Shown here piece by piece: positions 22,311-32,965 of a stretch of DNA of 64,000 nt (its first letter is position 1; each line of letters starts with the position of its first letter). The notes below the pieces were generated by a model that was not told where the DNA came from, ran no database searches, and saw nothing but the letters and a program-made list of their open reading frames with translations. Location of the stretch: contig NZ_RBHX01000002.1 in NCBI RefSeq assembly GCF_003626735.1, positions 1 to 64,000 on the forward strand. The letters are read 5' to 3'. This DNA is from Microbacterium sp. CGR2 (GTDB lineage: Bacteria; Actinomycetota; Actinomycetes; Actinomycetales; Microbacteriaceae). The position numbers and the translations under genes were made by a program.

Positions 22311-23216
22311 TTAGTCGACAGCAGGCTGTTCGACTTCGATGCCCGACTCTCCGAGGTTCTTGTCGAAGATCGCCTGCCAGATGTCGCCACCGTCGGTGAA
22401 GAGCGTGTTGATGTGCTCCTGCAGCGCGGTGTCATCCTTGGCGAGGCCGACGCCGTAGCGCTCCTCCGTGAACGGCTCGCCGACGACCTTCAGGTTCTCC
22501 GGGTCCTGCGCGGCGTAGCCGATGAGGATCGCCTGGTCGGTGGTGACCGCCTGGACCTCGCCGGAGAGCAGAGCCTCGACACACGCGGAGTACAGGTCGT
22601 ACTCCTTGGTGGGAACCTCCGGGTAGTTGTCGCGGATGTTCTGGATCGGCGTCGAACCCGTCGCCGAGCACACCGTGGTGTCCGCGGTCAGATCCGCTTC
22701 GCTCTTGATGTCTTCGTTGTCGGCCGTCACCAGCAGACCCTGACCCGTGATGAAGTACGGACCGGCGAAGTTGATCTGCTCCTTGCGCTTGTCGTTGATG
22801 GAGTAGGTGCCGACGTAGTAGTCGACGTCTCCGTTGACGAGCGCCTGCTCGCGGTTGGCCGAGGCGATGGGCTTGAACTCGATCTTGTCCTCGTCGTAGC
22901 CGAGCGAGGCCGCGATCCAGCGGGCGATGTCGACGTCGAAGCCGGTGCGCTCCCCCGTCGTGACATCGAGGTAGCCGAGACCGGGCTGGTCCTCCTTGAC
23001 ACCGATGACGACCTGGTCACGCTCGGTGATCGCGTCGAAGGTGGGGCTGCCTTCGAGCTGGACGTCCGAGGCGACCTCGAACCACGTCGAGTCCTCGCCG
23101 CCCTCTTCGCCGCCGGTGCCGCCGGGGGTCGACGGGCTGCCGCTGTTGCAGGCCGTGAGCGCCAGCAGAGCTGTCGCCGCGATGCCGATGCCCGCCAGTG
23201 TCCGTGTGCGTCGCAT
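22311..23216 (-). CDS. gluB: Glutamate ABC transporter substrate-binding lipoprotein
   Basis: 301 residues. A lipoprotein signal peptide ends at the lipobox LTAC with Cys23, so it is anchored outside the cell membrane. The rest is a bilobed family 3 solute-binding protein: GVKEDQPGLGYLD, TGERTGFDVDIARWIA, and NFAGPYFITGQGLLV are typical for the glutamate/aspartate group. Between gluA and gluC in an operon like Corynebacterium gluABCD. Confidence 0.92.
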   Translation of the reverse strand: MRRTRTLAGIGIAATALLALTACNSGSPSTPGGTGGEEGGEDSTWFEVASDVQLEGSPTFDAITERDQVVIGVKEDQPGLGYLDVTTGERTGFDVDIARWIAASLGYDEDKIEFKPIASANREQALVNGDVDYYVGTYSINDKRKEQINFAGPYFITGQGLLVTADNEDIKSEADLTADTTVCSATGSTPIQNIRDNYPEVPTKEYDLYSACVEALLSGEVQAVTTDQAILIGYAAQDPENLKVVGEPFTEERYGVGLAKDDTALQEHINTLFTDGGDIWQAIFDKNLGESGIEVEQPAVD

Positions 23217-23277
23217 GTGCGTCTCCTTCGTGTGCTGTGTGTGCAGGGTCTTGTGTGATCAGCGCGTTCTGCGCAGA

Positions 23278-24024
23278 TCAGTGGGTGAGGAGCTTGGAGA
23301 GGAAGTCCTTGGCACGATCGCTCTTCGGGTTCGTGAAGAACTCCTCGGGCGTCGCCTCCTCCACGATGCGACCGTCGGCCATGAAGACCACACGGTCGGC
23401 GGCCTTCCGCGCGAAGCCCATCTCATGGGTCACGACGATCATCGTCATGCCGTCATGGGCCAACTCGACCATGACGTCGAGGACCTCGTTGATCATCTCG
23501 GGGTCGAGCGCGCTGGTGGGCTCATCGAAGAGCATGACCTTCGGCTGCATGGCCAGAGCGCGAGCGATGGCGACGCGCTGCTGCTGCCCGCCGGAGAGCT
23601 GGGCAGGAAGCTTCGACGCCTGCTCTGCCACGCCGACGCGGGTCAGCAGGATCATGGCCTCTTTCTCGGCATCCGCTTTCTTCATGCCGCGGACCTTGAT
23701 CGGCCCCAGTGTCACGTTCTCCAGAATCGTGAGATGCGCGAAGAGGTTGAAGGACTGGAACACCATGCCCACATCGGCACGAAGGTGCGCGAGCGACTTG
23801 CCTTCGGCCGGCAGTTCTTTGCCGTCGATGCTGATCGTGCCGCTGGTGATCGTCTCGAGGCGGTTGATCGTGCGGCACAGCGTCGACTTGCCGGAACCCG
23901 ATGGGCCGATCACCACGACGACCTCGCCCGAGTCGACGGTGAGGTTGATGTCGGCCAGCGCCTGGAAGTCGCCGTAGTGCTTCTGCACGTTGTCGACCAC
24001 GACAAGGGGTGTACCAGAGGTCAT
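23278..24024 (-). CDS. gluA: Glutamate ABC transporter ATP-binding protein
   Basis: 248 residues. Walker [11 protein letters not shown]-loop VFQSFNLF, signature LSGGQQQRV, Walker [13 protein letters not shown] and the switch His (VVTHEMGF) are complete, typical of polar amino-acid importers. Two adjacent ATGs exist; the second (24024) has the better spacing from GGAG. First gene of gluABCD. Confidence 0.94.
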   Translation of the reverse strand: MTSGTPLVVVDNVQKHYGDFQALADINLTVDSGEVVVVIGPSGSGKSTLCRTINRLETITSGTISIDGKELPAEGKSLAHLRADVGMVFQSFNLFAHLTILENVTLGPIKVRGMKKADAEKEAMILLTRVGVAEQASKLPAQLSGGQQQRVAIARALAMQPKVMLFDEPTSALDPEMINEVLDVMVELAHDGMTMIVVTHEMGFARKAADRVVFMADGRIVEEATPEEFFTNPKSDRAKDFLSKLLTH

Positions 24025-24139
24025 CATTTCTCCAAACTAGCCAGGTCGAGCGTTCTGGCTCCAGACGCCACGTCGAGCTTTACACGTTCGTGACACGCGG
24101 TCGGGTGCGACCGATGATGCTGCGCGGACCGCGCGAGCT

Positions 24140-24952
24140 CTACCCCGCTGCCCGTTGAGCGAATGCGCTCTCGTACAGGCACACGCTCGCGGCGGTCGCG
24201 AGGTTCAGGGATTCGGCACGGCCGAAGATGGGCAGCTTCAGGACGCGATCCGCGAGGGTGAGCGCTTCGTCTTCCAGCCCGTGCGCCTCGTTGCCGAACA
24301 GCCAGCCCGTCGGTTCGGCCAGCACTCCCTCTGCGCGAGCCGCAAGCAGGTCGTCGCCTTTCACGTCGGCCGCCAGGATACGGAGGCCCGCCGCATGGGC
24401 GCGTGTGACGACGTCGGCGAGGTCTCCCCCGACCGAGATCGGGAGGTGGAACAGGGACCCGGTCGTCGCGCGGACCACCTTCGGGTTATAGGGATCGACC
24501 GTACGGCCGGTCAGCACGACGGCATCCGCACCTGCGGCATCAGCCGCTCGGATGATCGTGCCCAGATTCCCGGGGTCTCGCACCTCTTCGCAGATCGCGA
24601 CCAGACGCGGGGCTGCCGCGAAGATGTCGCGCAGGGAAGTCGGCGTCTGCTGGACCACGGCCACAAGCCCCTGCGGGGTGACTGTGTCGGCCATCGCGTT
24701 GAGGACGTACTCGGTCACATACTCGACATCGATCTCGGCATCGCCGGCCTTGGCCCTGATGTCAGGATGCTTCTCCCAGCCGGTCGGCGTGGCGAACAAT
24801 TCCACGATGGCGTCGGGACGGTAGGTGAGCGCCTCGCGGACCGCCTGCGGCCCTTCGAGGAGGAACAGACCGGTCTCGGTGCGAGCGCTGCGTTTCGTCA
24901 GCTTCGCCACGGCACGGACGCGGGGGGACCGGGGGTTTTCCAGCACGATCAC
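24140..24952 (-). CDS. TrmH/SpoU-family RNA 2'-O-methyltransferase
   Basis: 270 residues. N-terminal substrate-binding domain, then the knotted SPOUT methyltransferase with motif 1 (RDPGNLGTIIRAADA), motif 2 (LFGNEAHGL) and motif 3 (IFGRAESLNLATAASVCLYE). These methylate 23S rRNA or tRNA ribose using SAM; the exact site is unknown. Two GTG codons six bases apart could start it: the second (24946) lies 6 nt after TAGACT, which fits a leaderless mRNA better. Stands upstream of nothing obviously related. Confidence 0.9.
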   Translation of the reverse strand: MIVLENPRSPRVRAVAKLTKRSARTETGLFLLEGPQAVREALTYRPDAIVELFATPTGWEKHPDIRAKAGDAEIDVEYVTEYVLNAMADTVTPQGLVAVVQQTPTSLRDIFAAAPRLVAICEEVRDPGNLGTIIRAADAAGADAVVLTGRTVDPYNPKVVRATTGSLFHLPISVGGDLADVVTRAHAAGLRILAADVKGDDLLAARAEGVLAEPTGWLFGNEAHGLEDEALTLADRVLKLPIFGRAESLNLATAASVCLYESAFAQRAAG

Positions 24953-25007
24953 AGTCTAGGGTCACGGCCGGTCCCACACCGCAGTGCGTGATGAGACGAC
25001 CGACGCC

Positions 25008-25042
25008 AAAACGGGCGCCCTCCCGAAGGAGGACGCCCGTTC
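25008..25042 (-). terminator. Intrinsic terminator of infC-rpmI-rplT
   Basis: Stem AACGGGCG(T)CCTCC / GGAGG(G)CGCCCGTT read on the minus strand, one mismatch, TTCG tetraloop, followed by TTTT. 16 nt past the rplT stop. Confidence 0.9.
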
Positions 25043-25057
25043 TCGTGGTGCGTGTGC

Positions 25058-25444
25058 TTACGCTGCCGACTTCGGAGCGTTGACGTCGGAGGGCAGAGCC
25101 TTCTTCGCCGTCTCGATCAGAGTCGTGAACGTCGCTGCGTCGTTGACCGCGAGGTCGGCGAGCATGCGACGGTCGACCGTGACACCCGCGAGGCCGAGGC
25201 CCTGGATGAAGCGGTTGTACGTCATGCCGTTCTGGCGTGCAGCGGCGTTGATGCGCTGGATCCAGAGGCGACGGAAGTCACCCTTGCGCTTGCGACGGTC
25301 ACGGTACGAGTAGACCAGGGAGTGGATGACCTGCTCTTTGGCCTTGCGGTAGAGGCGCGAACGCTGTCCGCGGTAACCGGAGGCGCGCTCGAGGATGACC
25401 CGGCGCTTCTTGTGGGCGTTTACCGCCCGCTTTACTCTTGCCAT
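25058..25444 (-). CDS. rplT: 50S ribosomal protein L20
   Basis: 128 residues, basic, near-universal sequence: [49 protein letters not shown]. It binds 23S rRNA early in 50S assembly. Last gene of the infC operon, followed by a strong terminator. Confidence 0.98.
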   Translation of the reverse strand: MARVKRAVNAHKKRRVILERASGYRGQRSRLYRKAKEQVIHSLVYSYRDRRKRKGDFRRLWIQRINAAARQNGMTYNRFIQGLGLAGVTVDRRMLADLAVNDAATFTTLIETAKKALPSDVNAPKSAA

Positions 25445-25477
25445 TTTCCTGTGTTCCTATTCGTGCGTTCGGGCGCT

Positions 25478-25672
25478 TCAGCGACCGAGAAGCTTCTTCG
25501 CGACCTTGGTGTCAGCCTTCGAGAGCACCTGGTCCTGGTTCAGACGACGAGTGCGACGGCTCGACTTGTGCTCGAGGTTGTGGCGCATACCGGCCTGCTG
25601 CTTCTTCAGCTTGCCGCTGCCGGTGATCTTGAAGCGCTTCTTAGCACCCGAGTGGGTCTTCTGCTTCGGCAT
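25478..25672 (-). CDS. rpmI: 50S ribosomal protein L35
   Basis: 64 residues: [20 protein letters not shown], then [14 protein letters not shown]. Standard L35 length and sequence, in the conserved order infC-rpmI-rplT. Confidence 0.98.
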   Translation of the reverse strand: MPKQKTHSGAKKRFKITGSGKLKKQQAGMRHNLEHKSSRRTRRLNQDQVLSKADTKVAKKLLGR

Positions 25673-25745
25673 CTTCTCTTCCTTCGTATGGCGCCTTCTC
25701 AGGCGACGGTGTCAACCCGCGGTGCGGGAGTTCTGGGGGCGGGAG

Positions 25746-26372
<627 letters not shown>

Positions 26373-26626
26373 AGGTGCTCCTTAGACGATGTGATTCAGC
26401 CACCGCGACGCTCTCAGCATCACGGGCGAATTCGGAATCGTCCCCCACCCACCGGCGTTCAGACACCGGCTCGCACCCTGCCTGCCGGTCGGATCTCACG
26501 ATCGGAACCGGCGGAGTGCTGGACCCGGTAGCCTGGAACGGCAAGCGCGGGTGGGAAGTGAATCCTCTTTCGTACCGGAGCATTACGCTCCGGAGCCCGC
26601 CAAAGTCTAACAGAAGGCAAGGCGAA
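26373..26626. promoter_or_regulatory. infC leader and divergent promoter region
   Basis: On the minus strand TAGACT (26604-26609) is the likely infC -10 box, giving a 5' leader of about 225 nt. Near its 5' end is a perfect hairpin CCGGAGC-N5-GCTCCGG (26575-26593). I recognise no known leader family, but the length suggests post-transcriptional control of infC. The plus-strand promoter of the DUF1844 gene must lie in the same stretch. Confidence 0.5.
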
Positions 26627-27019
26627 GTGACGAACCAGGTACCGGACGAGGCCAGACGCGAGCGCGAAGAGCGTTGGGCACGGCAAGAGGAAGCGGCATC
26701 CTCCGCCACCCGGGACATCGCCGATGTGCCTGCGGTCGAGGTCATCACGACCGCCGCCGTGCACCTGATGAGCGCGGCCGCCGTGAAGCTCGGGTTGGCG
26801 GACGACCCCGATTCGGAGCTCGACCTCGACGAAGCCCGCAAGCTGATCAACGCCCTCGCCGGTCTCATCACCGCGGGCGCTCCCGAGATCAGCGACATGC
26901 ACGCGCGTTCACTGCGCGACGGCCTTCGGTCCCTGCAGCTGGCCTTCCGCGAAGCATCGGTCATTCCCGATCCCATCGGCAAGGGACCGGGCGAGAAGTG
27001 GACCGGTCCGGTCAACTAG
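26627..27019 (+). CDS. DUF1844 domain-containing protein
   Basis: 130 residues from GTG 26627. The core (VPAVEVITTAAVHLMSAAAV ... LDLDEARKLINALAGLI) matches DUF1844, a small helical family of unknown function. In actinobacteria it usually lies divergent to infC, as here. The frame is open upstream over the infC leader but that part is not protein-like. Confidence 0.88.
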   Translation: MTNQVPDEARREREERWARQEEAASSATRDIADVPAVEVITTAAVHLMSAAAVKLGLADDPDSELDLDEARKLINALAGLITAGAPEISDMHARSLRDGLRSLQLAFREASVIPDPIGKGPGEKWTGPVN

Positions 27020-27046
27020 TCCGACCGGACGGCGCGTCGAGTTCGC

Positions 27047-27832
27047 TCAGGCGCTGCGGCGCAGTTTGACCGTGAGCGAGTCCGCGAGGACCGCGATGCG
27101 ATCATCGGACGCCCAGCGCTGAGCGAGTCGGGCGAGCACCGCGTCGAGCACCTCGCGCTCGAGACCGTCGACGAGCTCCAGGACGACGATGAGTTCCGGG
27201 CCCCGTAGCCGCGCATCGGGATCGCCCGGAGCGACGGCCACGTCGATCACGGCGAGTTCGTGAGCCACGCTCTCCTGCAGCGCCGCGAAGACCTCCGGCG
27301 ACAGGAAGCTGGGCTCCCACTCGTGTCCTTGCGCGATCGCCCAGACCGCCGGGCGGCGCAGGACGAACTCGGTGTCCGACGTCGGGTCCAGCACGATCAG
27401 GTCGGTGTCCTCCGCGGATGCCGCCAGAGCCGCTCGCACCGCTTCGACGGGAATCGGCCGTGCCGTCGCATCCCAGTTCCTCATGGCGCCGACCGATGAG
27501 AAGACGGGCTGAACCCGGCGACCGTCGGGAGCGGCGACCGTGACGATCGACAGCTCCTGCGTCTTGTCGACAGTGAGTCCGTTCGGGGCGACGCCCTCAT
27601 CGCCTCGCTCGGCGACGAGCGGGATCAGGACCCTGGCGCTCCGGAAGGCGTCGACGACCTCGACCTGAGTGCCCTGACCGGCGCGAAAGCGCAGCACGGC
27701 GTCGAGCAGTGCCGGGTCGGCGGAACCGTCATCCGCCGCGTGCGGGTTCGACTCGAAACTCCGGCCCTCCCATGGCACCCCTGCAGAGTCGCCGTGGCCC
27801 GGGCCGCCGATGTCGTCAGTCCCCTGCGACAT
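27047..27832 (-). CDS. SseB N-terminal domain-containing protein
   Basis: 261 residues. About residues 40-150 ([17 protein letters not shown] ... VLIPLVAE ... [14 protein letters not shown] ... [12 protein letters not shown]) match the SseB N-terminal domain; the C-terminal half resembles the SseB C-domain. Function unknown. ATG 27832 overlaps the end of priA by 17 nt, so it belongs to the his transcript. Upstream in-frame Arg-rich sequence is rejected. Confidence 0.82.
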   Translation of the reverse strand: MSQGTDDIGGPGHGDSAGVPWEGRSFESNPHAADDGSADPALLDAVLRFRAGQGTQVEVVDAFRSARVLIPLVAERGDEGVAPNGLTVDKTQELSIVTVAAPDGRRVQPVFSSVGAMRNWDATARPIPVEAVRAALAASAEDTDLIVLDPTSDTEFVLRRPAVWAIAQGHEWEPSFLSPEVFAALQESVAHELAVIDVAVAPGDPDARLRGPELIVVLELVDGLEREVLDAVLARLAQRWASDDRIAVLADSLTVKLRRSA

Positions 27833-28562
27833 CCAGCGCCTCAGCGAGCGTGAAGGCCTTCGCGTAGAGCGCCTTGCCGACGATCGCGCCCTCCACACCG
27901 AGTGGGACGAGCTCGCGAAGAGCGATGATGTCGTCGAGGTTCGAGATTCCGCCGGACGCGACGACGGGCTTCGGTGTGCGGGAAGTCACCTCGCGCAGCA
28001 GCTCGAGGTTCGGCCCGCGCAGCGTGCCGTCCTTCGTGACATCGGTGACGACGTAGCGGCTGCAGCCGGCATCCTCGAGACGGTCGAGCACCTCCCAGAG
28101 GTCTCCGCCTTCCTTGGTCCAGCCGCGTGCCGCCAGGGTGGTGCCGCGCACGTCCAGTCCCACGGCGATCGCCTCGCCGTAGCGGCTGATGACGTCGGCC
28201 GCCCACTCCGGATTCTCCAGGGCGGCGGTGCCGAGGTTGATGCGGCTGGCGCCGCTCTCCAGCGCCGCCTCGAGCGTCGCATCGTCACGGATGCCGCCCG
28301 AGAGCTCGACGTTCACGTTCTTGTACTGCTTGATGACCTTGCGGAGGATCGAGGTGTTGCTGCCGCGACCGAAAGCAGCATCGAGGTCGACGAGGTGGAT
28401 CCACTTCGCACCCTGCGACACCCACTCCCCGGCAGCATCCATCGGGTCGCCGTAGCTGGTCTCGGTGCCGGCCTCGCCCTGGGTGAGGCGGACCGCCTTG
28501 CCGCCGGCGACATCGACCGCGGGGAGAAGCGTGAGCGAGGGAGACTGCGCGAAGTCGTTCAT
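27816..28562 (-). CDS. priA: Phosphoribosyl isomerase A (HisA/TrpF bifunctional)
   Basis: 248 residues, TIM barrel. Actinobacteria use one enzyme, PriA, for the HisA step and the TrpF step. The N-terminal catalytic Asp lies in [15 protein letters not shown], the second in [14 protein letters not shown], and phosphate loops are ELSGGIRDD and VASGGIS. TrpF activity is inferred from lineage. It is separated from hisH by a reversed ParA-like gene. Confidence 0.93.
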   Translation of the reverse strand: MNDFAQSPSLTLLPAVDVAGGKAVRLTQGEAGTETSYGDPMDAAGEWVSQGAKWIHLVDLDAAFGRGSNTSILRKVIKQYKNVNVELSGGIRDDATLEAALESGASRINLGTAALENPEWAADVISRYGEAIAVGLDVRGTTLAARGWTKEGGDLWEVLDRLEDAGCSRYVVTDVTKDGTLRGPNLELLREVTSRTPKPVVASGGISNLDDIIALRELVPLGVEGAIVGKALYAKAFTLAEALDVAGD

Positions 28563-28675
28563 GAGTTCCTAAGGTGAGGATACAGATCCGTGGTGCGAGC
28601 AGGCGTCGCGGACGCACGAGAACCGAGGGTATCGCGGAGGCAGTCGCCCTCCAAATGCAGGAGATAGGGTGAGTC
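28563..28675. promoter_or_regulatory. Divergent priA / ParA-like promoter region
   Basis: 113 nt between divergent starts. The plus gene has GGAGATAGGG upstream of its ATG as Shine-Dalgarno. Because priA is cut off from hisCBH, it needs a promoter here; no strong consensus box stands out. Confidence 0.35.
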
Positions 28676-30181
28676 ATGATGTCCGGACCGCATGAAGAAG
28701 CCAAGGCCCCAGCGGCGTCGCCCGACAACGGCGGCGAGCCGCAGCTCGTCGATTCCGTCCCGCTCTTCCCGATGGGCGCCCCTCCCGCTCCCCCACTGCC
28801 CGCTGCCGACTCGTCGATGCCGGGCCAGCCGCCGTATCGTCGCACTCGTGCCGCCGCACGACAGGAGCGTCGTCCAGACCCCGTCGAGACGCCCGCGCCC
28901 GATGCGCCGAGTCCCGGTGATGCGGGCCCTGAGGATCCGATCACTTCTCCGGTCGCCGTGCGGTCCGTCGCCGCTCCCGCTCCGACACCTCCGGTCACCG
29001 CCCCGCCGGTCACCGCCCCGCCCGTCACCGCACCGCCCGTAACCGCCCCGCCCGTCACCGCACCGCCGACCGCCGAGGCTCCCGCCACCGCACCCCCGGT
29101 CACCGCACCCCCGGTCACCGCACCCCCGGTCAGTGCGCCTCCGGTCAGTGCGCCGTCAGCCGACGACGCTCCCGCCGCCGACGAGGCTCCTGCCAGCTTC
29201 GCACCGTCGATGCCGGTGTACGCTCCCATCGAGCCGGCGTCGCGACGGGAACAACGCGTGCTGCGCGATCGGCACTCGTTCCTGCAGACCGAGCGCCCCG
29301 AAGAGCCGGCGCGCGAGGGCGCGCGAGGCCTCTTGAACCGGCTCGGTTTCCACTTTGCCCCGTCGCCCCAGGAGCAGCCTGTCCGGGATGACGAACTCGC
29401 GGTGAGTCAGCACTGGCCCGGCCCGCGCACCATCGCCGTGGTCAACGGAAAGGGTGGCGCGGGAAAGACCCCGACGACGATCCTGCTCTCGGCAGTGTTC
29501 GCCCGGTACGGCGGCGCAGGCGTCCTGGCGTGGGACAACAACCAGACCCGCGGAACCCTGGGATGGCGGACCGACGCCGGATCCCATGACCGCACTCTGC
29601 TGGAGATGCTGCCTGAAGTCGGGCGACTGCTCGGCACGGGTGCGCAGTCCGCAGACCTCGCCCACTTCATGCACCACCAGCCGCGAGAGAAGTACGACGT
29701 GCTGCGGTCGAAGCCCATCAGGCTCGCCCATGAGAACCGCCTCAGCCCGGAGGACGTCGACGCCATCCACGCGGTGGCGGCGAAGTTCTACCGGCTCATC
29801 ATCATCGACTCAGGCAACGATGAATCCGATCCGATGTGGCTGCAGATGATCGATCGTGCCGATCAGCTGGTCGTCGCGACGACGACACGCGACGATCACG
29901 CCGAGGCCGGCGCGCTGCTCATCGAGGCACTCGAGGACCGCGATGAGCGTTCGGCTCGACTTGCTCAGCAGTCCGTCGTCGTGGTCTCGCAGGCTGACCC
30001 GAAGGCGTCGGCGGCCGACGTGGAGCACGTCGTCGGCGGGTACAAGTCCCTGGCCCGCGACGTCGTCACGATCCCCTTCGATCAGGAGATGGTGGACGGC
30101 CACCTGCGGTACGGCGCTCTCGCCAAGCGCACTCAGCGCGCATGGCTTTCGGCCGCGGCATCCGTCGCACGCGGATTCTGA
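28676..30181 (+). CDS. ParA/MinD-like ATPase with Pro-rich repeat N-terminus
   Basis: 501 residues. Residues 1-230 are low-complexity and Pro/Ala-rich, with about ten copies of the unit (P)PVTAP between residues ~105 and 160, then charged linker. Residues ~250-500 are a P-loop ATPase of the ParA/MinD (SIMIBI) group: AVVNGKGGAGKTPTT with the deviant Walker A Lys, LIIIDSGNDESDPMW in the Walker B place, and VVVSQADP as a nucleotide-base motif. Odd points are PT after GKT and Asn/Asp changes in switch II. No ParB or oriC is nearby. Similar proteins occur in type VII/ESX regions and as orphan MinD-like proteins; role unknown. Confidence 0.8.
   Translation: MMSGPHEEAKAPAASPDNGGEPQLVDSVPLFPMGAPPAPPLPAADSSMPGQPPYRRTRAAARQERRPDPVETPAPDAPSPGDAGPEDPITSPVAVRSVAAPAPTPPVTAPPVTAPPVTAPPVTAPPVTAPPTAEAPATAPPVTAPPVTAPPVSAPPVSAPSADDAPAADEAPASFAPSMPVYAPIEPASRREQRVLRDRHSFLQTERPEEPAREGARGLLNRLGFHFAPSPQEQPVRDDELAVSQHWPGPRTIAVVNGKGGAGKTPTTILLSAVFARYGGAGVLAWDNNQTRGTLGWRTDAGSHDRTLLEMLPEVGRLLGTGAQSADLAHFMHHQPREKYDVLRSKPIRLAHENRLSPEDVDAIHAVAAKFYRLIIIDSGNDESDPMWLQMIDRADQLVVATTTRDDHAEAGALLIEALEDRDERSARLAQQSVVVVSQADPKASAADVEHVVGGYKSLARDVVTIPFDQEMVDGHLRYGALAKRTQRAWLSAAASVARGF
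28980..29155 (+). repeat. Tandem repeats encoding PVTAPP units
   Basis: An 18-bp unit of the type CCGGTCACCGCCCCGCC repeats about ten times with drift (GTCACCGCACCGCCC, GTCACCGCACCCCCG), with one spacer (TAEAPAT). It lies inside the ParA-like gene, so copy number can vary in frame. Confidence 0.85.
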
Positions 30182-30210
30182 CGCCGAGCAGCCGATCGTC
30201 TGAGTGGGAC

Positions 30211-30846
30211 TCAGAGGCTCCCGATCCAGTTGCGAAGCAGCTGGATGCCTGCCTCGCCGGACTTCTCGGGGTGGAACTGCGTCGCCGACAGCGGCCCGTT
30301 CTCGACCGCTGCGAGGAACGGTTCTCCGTACGTCGTCCAAGTGAGCACGGGCTGCGGGAACGGCGGAATGACGTCGAGCTCCCAGGACTGCGCCCCGTAG
30401 GAGTGCACGAAGTAGAAGCGCTCCTGCTCGATGCCGCGGAAGAGGACACTGTCGGCGCCGGAGTCGACCGTGTTCCATCCCATGTGCGGCAGCACGGGCG
30501 CGTTGAGTTCGGTGACCGTTCCCGGCCATTCTCCGAGGCCCTCGGTGTCGTGCCCGCGTTCGACACCTCGCTCGAACAGCACCTGCATGCCGACGCAGAT
30601 CCCGAGGACGGGGCGTCCGCCGGCAAGTCGCCGGTCGATGATCTCGTCTCCGCCGTGTGCGTGCAGAGCATCGCGAACCGCCTGGAACGCGCCCACGCCG
30701 GGAACGAGAAGCCCGTCGGCTTCGAGTGCCTCCGTACGGTCGCGCGTCAGCACAGCATCCGCGCCGGCGGCGACGAGCGCCTTCACCGCTGAGTGGACGT
30801 TGCCGGACTCGTAGTCGAAGACGGCGACCCGGGGAGCCCGACTCAC
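30211..30846 (-). CDS. hisH: Imidazole glycerol phosphate synthase, glutaminase subunit
   Basis: 211 residues, class I glutamine amidotransferase. Nucleophile Cys84 in [11 protein letters not shown], and the His-Glu pair in TQFHPEKSG near the C-terminus. It feeds ammonia to HisF, which is not in the window. ATG overlaps hisB by 4 nt. Confidence 0.96.
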   Translation of the reverse strand: MSRAPRVAVFDYESGNVHSAVKALVAAGADAVLTRDRTEALEADGLLVPGVGAFQAVRDALHAHGGDEIIDRRLAGGRPVLGICVGMQVLFERGVERGHDTEGLGEWPGTVTELNAPVLPHMGWNTVDSGADSVLFRGIEQERFYFVHSYGAQSWELDVIPPFPQPVLTWTTYGEPFLAAVENGPLSATQFHPEKSGEAGIQLLRNWIGSL

Positions 30847-31460
30847 AGTGCACCCTTCGTGGACGGAATTCCCTCGACGAGCGGGTCGAGGGCCTTCGCC
30901 TGCCGGAACGCCCGCGCGAAGGCCTTGAACTCCGCCTCAGCGATGTGGTGCGGGTCGCGCCCACCTAGCACACGCACGTGCACGGTCAAAGCGGCGTTGA
31001 ACGTGATCGCCTCGAAGGCGTGCCGAACCAAGGACCCGGTGAAGTGCCCGCCGATGAGGTGGTGCTCGAACCCTGCGGGCTCCCCCTCGTGCACGAGATA
31101 CGGGCGACCGGAGATGTCGACGACCGCCTGCGCGAGTGCCTCATCGAGAGGTACGAGCGCGTCGCCGTAGCGGGAGATACCGGACTTGTCACCCAGCGCC
31201 TCGAGGATCGCCTGGCCGAGCACGATCGAGACGTCCTCCACGGTGTGGTGAGCGTCGATGTGAGTGTCGCCCGAAGCACGCACCGTGAGGTCGGTCAGAG
31301 AGTGCTTCGCGAAGGCGGTGAGCATGTGGTCGAAGAACGGCACCGATGTGTCGATGCGCGAAGCGCCGGTTCCGTCGAGGTTCAGGTCGAGTTCGACCGT
31401 GGACTCCGACGTGCTGCGCACGCGGCTCGCGGTACGCGGGTTTTCTGCGGAGGTGCTCAT
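30843..31460 (-). CDS. hisB: Imidazoleglycerol-phosphate dehydratase
   Basis: 205 residues, monofunctional HisB without phosphatase domain, as in other actinobacteria. Metal-binding His clusters are visible: [48 protein letters not shown]. Between hisC and hisH with 4-nt overlaps. Confidence 0.96.
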   Translation of the reverse strand: MSTSAENPRTASRVRSTSESTVELDLNLDGTGASRIDTSVPFFDHMLTAFAKHSLTDLTVRASGDTHIDAHHTVEDVSIVLGQAILEALGDKSGISRYGDALVPLDEALAQAVVDISGRPYLVHEGEPAGFEHHLIGGHFTGSLVRHAFEAITFNAALTVHVRVLGGRDPHHIAEAEFKAFARAFRQAKALDPLVEGIPSTKGAL

Positions 31461-32542
31461 GAAGCCGATCCTATCGAGGCGAGTGCGTCAAGGAACGCGG
31501 TGCTCTCCGCCTCCGTGCCCGCCGTGACCCGGAGGTGCCCTGGGATGCCGACATCGCGAATCAGGATGCCGCGTTCGTAGAGGCGCTGCCACGTTGCGCG
31601 CGGGTCGTTCACGCCTCCGAACAGCACGAAATTCGACCAGGACTCGTGGGGCGTGTACCCCAGGGCCTCGAGCGTCGCTGTGATCCGGTCGCGCTGCTCG
31701 ACGATCTCGTCGACCATGCCGAGCATCACGTCGGCATTGCGCAGCGCCGCGACGGCGGCTGCCTGGGTCAGCGCACTGAGGTGGTAGGGCAGCCGCACCA
31801 GGCGCAGCGCATCGATGAAAGCGGGATCCGCCGCCAGATATCCGACGCGCGCACCCGCGAACGCGAACGCCTTGCTCATCGTGCGCGACACCGCGAGCCG
31901 GGGGCGCCCGTCGAGCAGGGTCAGCGCGCTTGCCGCTTCGCGCGGCGCGAACTCCTGATACGCCTCATCGACGACCACGACTCCCCGGGAAGCCTCGTAC
32001 ACCGCTTCCACGACGTCGAGGCCGAAGGGTGTGCCCGTGGGATTGTTCGGCGAGCAGAGCAGAATCACGTCGGGGTCGGTGTCACGGACCTGCGCCGCAG
32101 CGTCTTCCGGCGAGATCGTGTAATCGGGCTCGCGGGTCCCGGGCACCCATCGCGCCCCGGTGCCCTGAGCGATCAGCGGGTACATCGAATACGTCGGTGC
32201 GAATCCGAAAGCCGTGCGCCCAGGGCCGCCGAAAGCCTGAAGGATGTGCTGGAGCACCTCGTTGGATCCGTTGCCTGCCCAGATCTGTTCCGCGGTGAGG
32301 CCATGACCGAGATAGTCGGCGAATCCCTCACGCAGTGTGGTGAACTCCCGATCCGGGTATCGGTTCACGTCTCGTAGAGCGACGGCGATGTCATCGAGAA
32401 TGTCGCTCGCCACGGCATCCGGAACCGGGTGCGTGTTCTCGTTGACGTTCAGCGCGATCGGCAGCGGCGCTTGTGGAGCACCATAGGGCGTCAAGCCCCG
32501 CAAATCGTCGCGCAACGGGAGGGCATCGAGTGAAGAGGTCAC
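31457..32542 (-). CDS. hisC: Histidinol-phosphate aminotransferase
   Basis: 361 residues, fold-type I PLP enzyme. [10 protein letters not shown] at the N-terminus, [22 protein letters not shown] with the cofactor Asp, and the PLP Lys in [17 protein letters not shown]. Two starts compete: ATG 32551 and GTG 32542. The GTG lies 7 nt after TAACAT, fits a leaderless mRNA and gives the usual N-terminus, so I prefer it. First gene of hisC-hisB-hisH. Confidence 0.95.
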   Translation of the reverse strand: MTSSLDALPLRDDLRGLTPYGAPQAPLPIALNVNENTHPVPDAVASDILDDIAVALRDVNRYPDREFTTLREGFADYLGHGLTAEQIWAGNGSNEVLQHILQAFGGPGRTAFGFAPTYSMYPLIAQGTGARWVPGTREPDYTISPEDAAAQVRDTDPDVILLCSPNNPTGTPFGLDVVEAVYEASRGVVVVDEAYQEFAPREAASALTLLDGRPRLAVSRTMSKAFAFAGARVGYLAADPAFIDALRLVRLPYHLSALTQAAAVAALRNADVMLGMVDEIVEQRDRITATLEALGYTPHESWSNFVLFGGVNDPRATWQRLYERGILIRDVGIPGHLRVTAGTEAESTAFLDALASIGSAS

Positions 32543-32587
32543 CCTTCCCATGTTAAGGGCGCGCCGGGGGTGGATCGCCGACCGGAG

Positions 32588-32965
32588 TCAGCTCGAGTAT
32601 TGCGCGGGGATCGCCAGTTCCTGACCGATCTGGAGCTGGCCGGTCGGGAGCAGATTGAGGCGAGTGATCTCGCCGATGACATCGCGCGGGTCGGCGGCCG
32701 GGGCGATCGAGCTGGCGATCGACCACAGCGTGTCACCGGGCATCACCGTCACCGTCACGAAGTCGGCGCTGCTACCGCTGACAGCCGAGGCGTCGCCGCC
32801 CGAGGCGATGGCGCTGCCACCGCTGATCGCGGCGAAGGCGATACCCACAGCCAGCGGCACCGCAGCGAGTGCGAGCAGGACACCGCGACCGCGTGCCGTC
32901 AATCGAATCCGCGTGGCCGAGGGCGCGTGGACGACTGCTGCGTTGCTGAAGGTGATGCTGCTCAT
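32588..32965 (-). CDS. Small membrane protein with LysM domain next to lexA
   Basis: 125 residues: one membrane helix (GVLLALAAVPLAVGIAFAA, about 28-46) and a C-terminal LysM domain (VTVMPGDTLWSIASSIAPAAD ... QIGQELAIP) that should bind peptidoglycan outside. ATG 32965 has AAGGAG 6 nt upstream. It is divergent from lexA. In other Gram-positives the neighbour of lexA is often an SOS-induced division inhibitor with LysM or a similar wall-binding part (YneA, Rv2719c), so this is a candidate for that role by position and architecture. Confidence 0.82.
   Translation of the reverse strand: MSSITFSNAAVVHAPSATRIRLTARGRGVLLALAAVPLAVGIAFAAISGGSAIASGGDASAVSGSSADFVTVTVMPGDTLWSIASSIAPAADPRDVIGEITRLNLLPTGQLQIGQELAIPAQYSS

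Noticed and set aside
28980..29155. CRISPR-like array
   Set aside because: Units are contiguous, without spacers, and encode PVTAPP inside a gene.
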